DNA of 24,367 nt from CAYJMQ01 sp964371555 (GTDB lineage: Bacteria; Bdellovibrionota; JACOXK01; 2-02-FULL-40-11). The position numbers and the translations under genes were made by a program. This document shows, in pieces, positions 21,580 to 24,367 of this stretch (positions within the stretch are counted from its first letter, which is position 1; the number at the start of each line of letters is the position of its first letter). The stretch lies in the NCBI GenBank assembly GCA_964371555.1, contig CAYJMQ010000031.1:1-24367 (forward strand). Reading direction: 5' to 3'. The notes beneath the pieces were generated by a model, which searched no databases, was not told where the DNA came from, and was given only the letters and a program-made list of their open reading frames with translations.

Positions 21580-22800
21580 ATGCCGGTTTATGACTACAAA
21601 GGGTTGGATTCCAAAGGGAAGGCCGTCAAAGGAAAAATCGACGGCGACAACGCAAAAATCGCCCGTGCGAAACTCCGGCGCCAGGGGATTTTCCCGACGG
21701 AAGTGATAGAAAAAAAGACAATCCCCGAAGCGGCGAGGGGGGGGATTTTCAAATTTAAAAAAAAGATTAATATTCAGGATCTCGCGCTCTTTACAAGACA
21801 ACTCGCAACCCTTATCAAGGCAAATGTTCCGATCGTTGACGCATTGGCGGCCATCGCGGAACAGTTTGAAAATGAGCGGATGAAGCTCATCGTCACCGAC
21901 GTCAAAGAACAGGTCAATGAAGGGGCATCCCTCGCGGCAAGCCTTTCGAAATATCCGGAGATCTTTTCAAACCTCTTTGCCAATATGGTAAAGGCGGGGG
22001 AGACAGCGGGAACGCTCGACACCGTACTCTTAAAACTTGCCGATTACACAGAGTCGTCCGTAAAACTTAAAAATAAAATCAAGGGGGCGATGGCCTATCC
22101 CGTTGTCCTGATGGCTGTCGGCATATTGATTGTGGGAGGGATTCTCATTTTTCTGATCCCCAAAACCACACAGATGTTTGAAGTCACCGAGCAATCGCTC
22201 CCCTGGATCACACAGGTTGTGATCGGGGCGAGCGATATGTTGAAAAACCAATGGTATCTGATTTTGGGGGCGATTTTTTTATCCGTCTATATTTTTAAAA
22301 AAATTGTGGCTACGGAGGGAGGGAAAAAAAGGTTCGACCGGTTCGTGATGCGTCTGCCGCTTTTTGGAAAACTGACACGCATGGTCTCTGTCGCGCGATT
22401 TGCGGGAACCCTCTCAACCCTCATTCATGGAGGGGTGCCATTACTCGCCGCGATGGATATCGTAAAAAATGTTGTTGACAACGCCGTCATCCGGGATGTG
22501 TTGATCAAAGCGCGCGAAAATATTTCAGAAGGACAATCGCTGGCGGCGCCGCTCAAAGACAGCGGGGAATTCCCGCCGATTGTGACCCATATGATTTCAA
22601 TTGGAGAAAAAACAGGCGAATTGGAGGCGATGCTCAATACCATCGCGGCAAACTATGATAACGAAGTTGATACAACCGTTTCTGCGATGACCCAGATATT
22701 GGAACCACTGCTGATTGTAACGATGGGGGCTGCCGTTGGACTCATCGTGGTTGCGATCTTGCTTCCGATCCTGGATTTAAATAAAATTGCAACTCAGTAA
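21580..22800 (+). CDS. gspF: Type II secretion inner-membrane platform protein GspF
   Basis: This polytopic platform protein has 406 residues. It starts MPVYDYKGLDSKGKAVKGKI, as GspF/PilC proteins do. Two repeats of the T2SSF domain are visible: LALFTRQLATLIKANVPIVDAL and VARFAGTLSTLIHGGVPLLAAMDI. Each is followed by a GExTGxL-type motif (AGETAGTLDTVL, IGEKTGELEAML). Three hydrophobic helices are seen, the last near the C-terminus (LLIVTMGAAVGLIVVAILLPIL). It lies 5 nt after gspE. Confidence 0.96.
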   Translation: MPVYDYKGLDSKGKAVKGKIDGDNAKIARAKLRRQGIFPTEVIEKKTIPEAARGGIFKFKKKINIQDLALFTRQLATLIKANVPIVDALAAIAEQFENERMKLIVTDVKEQVNEGASLAASLSKYPEIFSNLFANMVKAGETAGTLDTVLLKLADYTESSVKLKNKIKGAMAYPVVLMAVGILIVGGILIFLIPKTTQMFEVTEQSLPWITQVVIGASDMLKNQWYLILGAIFLSVYIFKKIVATEGGKKRFDRFVMRLPLFGKLTRMVSVARFAGTLSTLIHGGVPLLAAMDIVKNVVDNAVIRDVLIKARENISEGQSLAAPLKDSGEFPPIVTHMISIGEKTGELEAMLNTIAANYDNEVDTTVSAMTQILEPLLIVTMGAAVGLIVVAILLPILDLNKIATQ

Positions 22801-22817
22801 CAACAAAAGGGGGACTT

Positions 22818-23252
22818 ATGAAACTTTTAAGAAGTGAGACAGGTATGACACTCATTGAAATTCTCGTCGTGCTTGCGATCATGGCGCTTCTTGCAACCCT
22901 TGTCACAACACGGGTTACAGGAAGGCTTGCGGAAGCAAAGGTCAGCACAGCCAAATCGCAGATCAAAACCTTTCAACAGGCTCTGGAACTCTATAAAGCG
23001 GACAATGATCAGTACCCCTCAACCGAACAGGGGCTTGACGCGTTGATTAACAAGCCAACGATTGGGGAGATTCCAGAGAATTATCCGGAAGATGGCTATC
23101 TCAGCAAGAAAAAAATTCCCAAGGATCCATGGAACCGAAACTTTCTTTTCATCTCTGAAGACGGGCAAAAATACACGATTATTACTTATGGCTCTGACAA
23201 AAAAGAGGGAGGAACAGGAACCGCGGCGGATATTTCAAGCGATGATTTGTAA
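22818..23252 (+). CDS. gspG: Major pseudopilin GspG
   Basis: This is the main subunit of the T2SS pseudopilus, 144 residues. The prepilin peptidase site is ETG|MTLIE (cleavage after G9, E at +5), followed by a hydrophobic helix. The GspG-specific segments ALELYKADNDQYPSTEQGLDAL and PKDPWNRNFLF and the acidic end SSDDL (the calcium-site region of the family) are present. The +1 residue is Met instead of the usual Phe. A GGGGGA ribosome site lies upstream. Confidence 0.96.
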   Translation: MKLLRSETGMTLIEILVVLAIMALLATLVTTRVTGRLAEAKVSTAKSQIKTFQQALELYKADNDQYPSTEQGLDALINKPTIGEIPENYPEDGYLSKKKIPKDPWNRNFLFISEDGQKYTIITYGSDKKEGGTGTAADISSDDL

Positions 23253-23823
23253 GCCGCAAGCAGAAGCCGGCATGACGCTCATCGAAATCTTGATCGTCCT
23301 TGTCCTCATCGCCACCTTTACCACATTTGCCCTCCCCCGCTTCCGCAGCAACCTAAACCTGAACCTGAAAAAACAGGCCAGGCTCCTCTCCGGAACCGTT
23401 CAGTTTCTCTATAACCAGGCGGCTGTGAAAAATCAGGTCTATCGACTGCACTATGATTTGGACAATCATAAATACTGGATAGAATCGTCGACAGATAAAA
23501 TCCTTTTTAAAACAGAGCTGGAGGAAGAAGAAGAGGAAAAGAATCGAAGAGAGAAGAAATCAGAAAAATTTCAGATAGACACAAGCATCATCAAAAAACC
23601 GGTCCAGCTGGAAAAAAAAATCCGCTTTAAAGATATCCGGACCCGGGCAAAATCAGAACCGATTACAAGCGGAGCAGCTTACACCCACTTCTTTCCGCAT
23701 GGCTACGCGGAAAGAAGCGAGATAAGAATTCAGTCTGACACCGGGCAGGTGTTTACGATTGTTGTGAATCCGCTAACAGGAAGAGCAAAAGTTTATGACA
23801 AAGATTTGGAAGGGAAAGAATAA
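23242..23823 (+). CDS. gspH: Minor pseudopilin GspH
   Basis: A minor pseudopilin of 193 residues starting at the ATG at 23242, overlapping the last codons of gspG by 11 nt. The frame stays open upstream, but that part lies wholly inside gspG and is a shadow. The prepilin site is EAG|MTLIE with E at +5, followed by a hydrophobic helix (ILIVLVLIATFTTFAL). The middle holds an unusual highly charged stretch (LEEEEEEKNRREKKSEK). Assignment as GspH rests on position between gspG and gspI and on the QFLYNQAAVKNQVYRLHYDL segment. Confidence 0.85.
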   Translation: MICKPQAEAGMTLIEILIVLVLIATFTTFALPRFRSNLNLNLKKQARLLSGTVQFLYNQAAVKNQVYRLHYDLDNHKYWIESSTDKILFKTELEEEEEEKNRREKKSEKFQIDTSIIKKPVQLEKKIRFKDIRTRAKSEPITSGAAYTHFFPHGYAERSEIRIQSDTGQVFTIVVNPLTGRAKVYDKDLEGKE

Positions 23824-24334
23824 GATATTTCCTGCGGAAATGAGCTTGCAGCACGGCATGACGCTCATCGAAATCCTTGTTGCGCTGGCCATATTCACCA
23901 TTTCCTTCCTGGTCCTCATTGACGCGCAGAATCTTAACATTCGAAGCAGCGCCCACGCGCACCGGATATCGATTGCCACAATCCTTGCCCAGGACAAAAT
24001 GACAGAGACGCTTCTACGGCACAAAAACAAGCCCCTTCGTGAAATCGAAGAAAAAGAAGACGGTGTTTTTGAAGGAAACTATTCGAAATATCGATGGGAA
24101 ATCGCCTCCCGCGATTTTGCTTATGATCTTTCGTTTCTGATCGCGATGGCTCAAGGGGGGGGAGAAGAAACACAGGAGTCGCCCGCTCTTGCCCATCTCC
24201 CCAAAATTTCCCAGTTTATCAAGAATTCTTCAAAGGAAATCACCGTAACGGTTTTTTGGAGGGAGGGCCCCACCGAACGTAATGTCTCCATCACAACGCA
24301 TTTGTTTAACTACAAAAATCCACTGCCATTATGA
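23795..24334 (+). CDS. gspI: Minor pseudopilin GspI
   Basis: A minor pseudopilin of 179 residues if started at the ATG at 23795, or 164 from the ATG at 23840. The latter leaves the usual short leader MSLQHG before the cleavage site. The processing motif is QHG|MTLIE followed by ILVALAIFTISFLVLIDAQN, and the SIATILAQDKM-type segment fits GspI. It overlaps the end of gspH, and its TGA overlaps the ATG of the next gene. Confidence 0.87.
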   Translation: MTKIWKGKNKIFPAEMSLQHGMTLIEILVALAIFTISFLVLIDAQNLNIRSSAHAHRISIATILAQDKMTETLLRHKNKPLREIEEKEDGVFEGNYSKYRWEIASRDFAYDLSFLIAMAQGGGEETQESPALAHLPKISQFIKNSSKEITVTVFWREGPTERNVSITTHLFNYKNPLPL

Positions 24335-24367
24335 CTTCGTTAGAAGAAACCAGTAGCGAAAAGAGGG
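24331..24367 (+). CDS. gspJ: Minor pseudopilin GspJ, first codons only (cut by window edge)
   Basis: ATG at 24331 overlaps the gspI stop as ATGA. The reading MTSLEETSSEKR plus one G looks like a prepilin leader reaching the glycine before the cleavage site. The assignment comes mainly from gsp gene order. Confidence 0.6.
   Translation, partial: MTSLEETSSEKR

Noticed and set aside
23062..23241. Upstream extension of the gspH frame
   Set aside because: It overlaps gspG completely in another frame and precedes the prepilin leader. The ATG at 23242 gives the normal leader length.

Overview
The window reads as a Gram-negative bacterial chromosome fragment of moderate GC, most like the Deltaproteobacteria-grade phyla. 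The reasons are a general secretion pathway (type II secretion, T2SS) operon, secretin genes with signal peptides, and the order yceD-rpmF-plsX-fabHDG-acpP-fabF-rpiB-glyA with nrdR and ribD nearby. I cannot name the genus. Two runs of exactly 100 N (4216-4315 and 9105-9204) are scaffold gaps, so this is an assembled draft. No stretch over 300 bases lacks a gene; the longest is 10904-11138.

Left end (1-2914). The window opens with the last ~40 codons of a glycyl-tRNA synthetase on the + strand. It runs tail to tail into a ribD on the - strand that keeps its deaminase domain but loses the reductase domain. nrdR lies upstream of ribD. A divergent + strand gene for a secretin-like outer-membrane protein (1216-2817) then separates nrdR from glyA.

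Fatty-acid/phospholipid operon (10959 down to 2915, - strand). A sigma70-like promoter precedes yceD, followed by rpmF, plsX, fabH, fabD, fabG, acpP, fabF, rpiB and glyA. The genes are packed with stop/start overlaps, which points to one translationally coupled transcript. It joins ribosomal protein bL32, the PlsX step of phospholipid synthesis, fatty-acid initiation and elongation, a pentose phosphate isomerase and serine/glycine one-carbon metabolism. Both assembly gaps fall at gene 3' ends (rpiB, plsX) beside short tandem repeats.

Centre (10904-15545). A 98-bp MITE-like element with 16-bp inverted ends and an 8-bp target duplication sits in the divergent intergenic region. To its right are a PhoU-like regulator and a PiT phosphate transporter. 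Convergent to these is an 886-residue exported alkaline-phosphatase-superfamily enzyme with a very large insertion.

Right end (15546-24367, + strand). An NHL-repeat beta-propeller envelope protein is followed by the T2SS operon gspC-D-E-F-G-H-I and the first codons of gspJ.

The most distinctive observation is a small hairpin module: two stems separated by a symmetrical GA/GA internal mismatch, closed by a 3-nt loop. It occurs twice in the MITE in opposite orientations and once at the end of rpiB, with compensatory stem changes. At rpiB, a 27-bp derivative has been amplified in frame and gives the enzyme a repetitive C-terminal tail.
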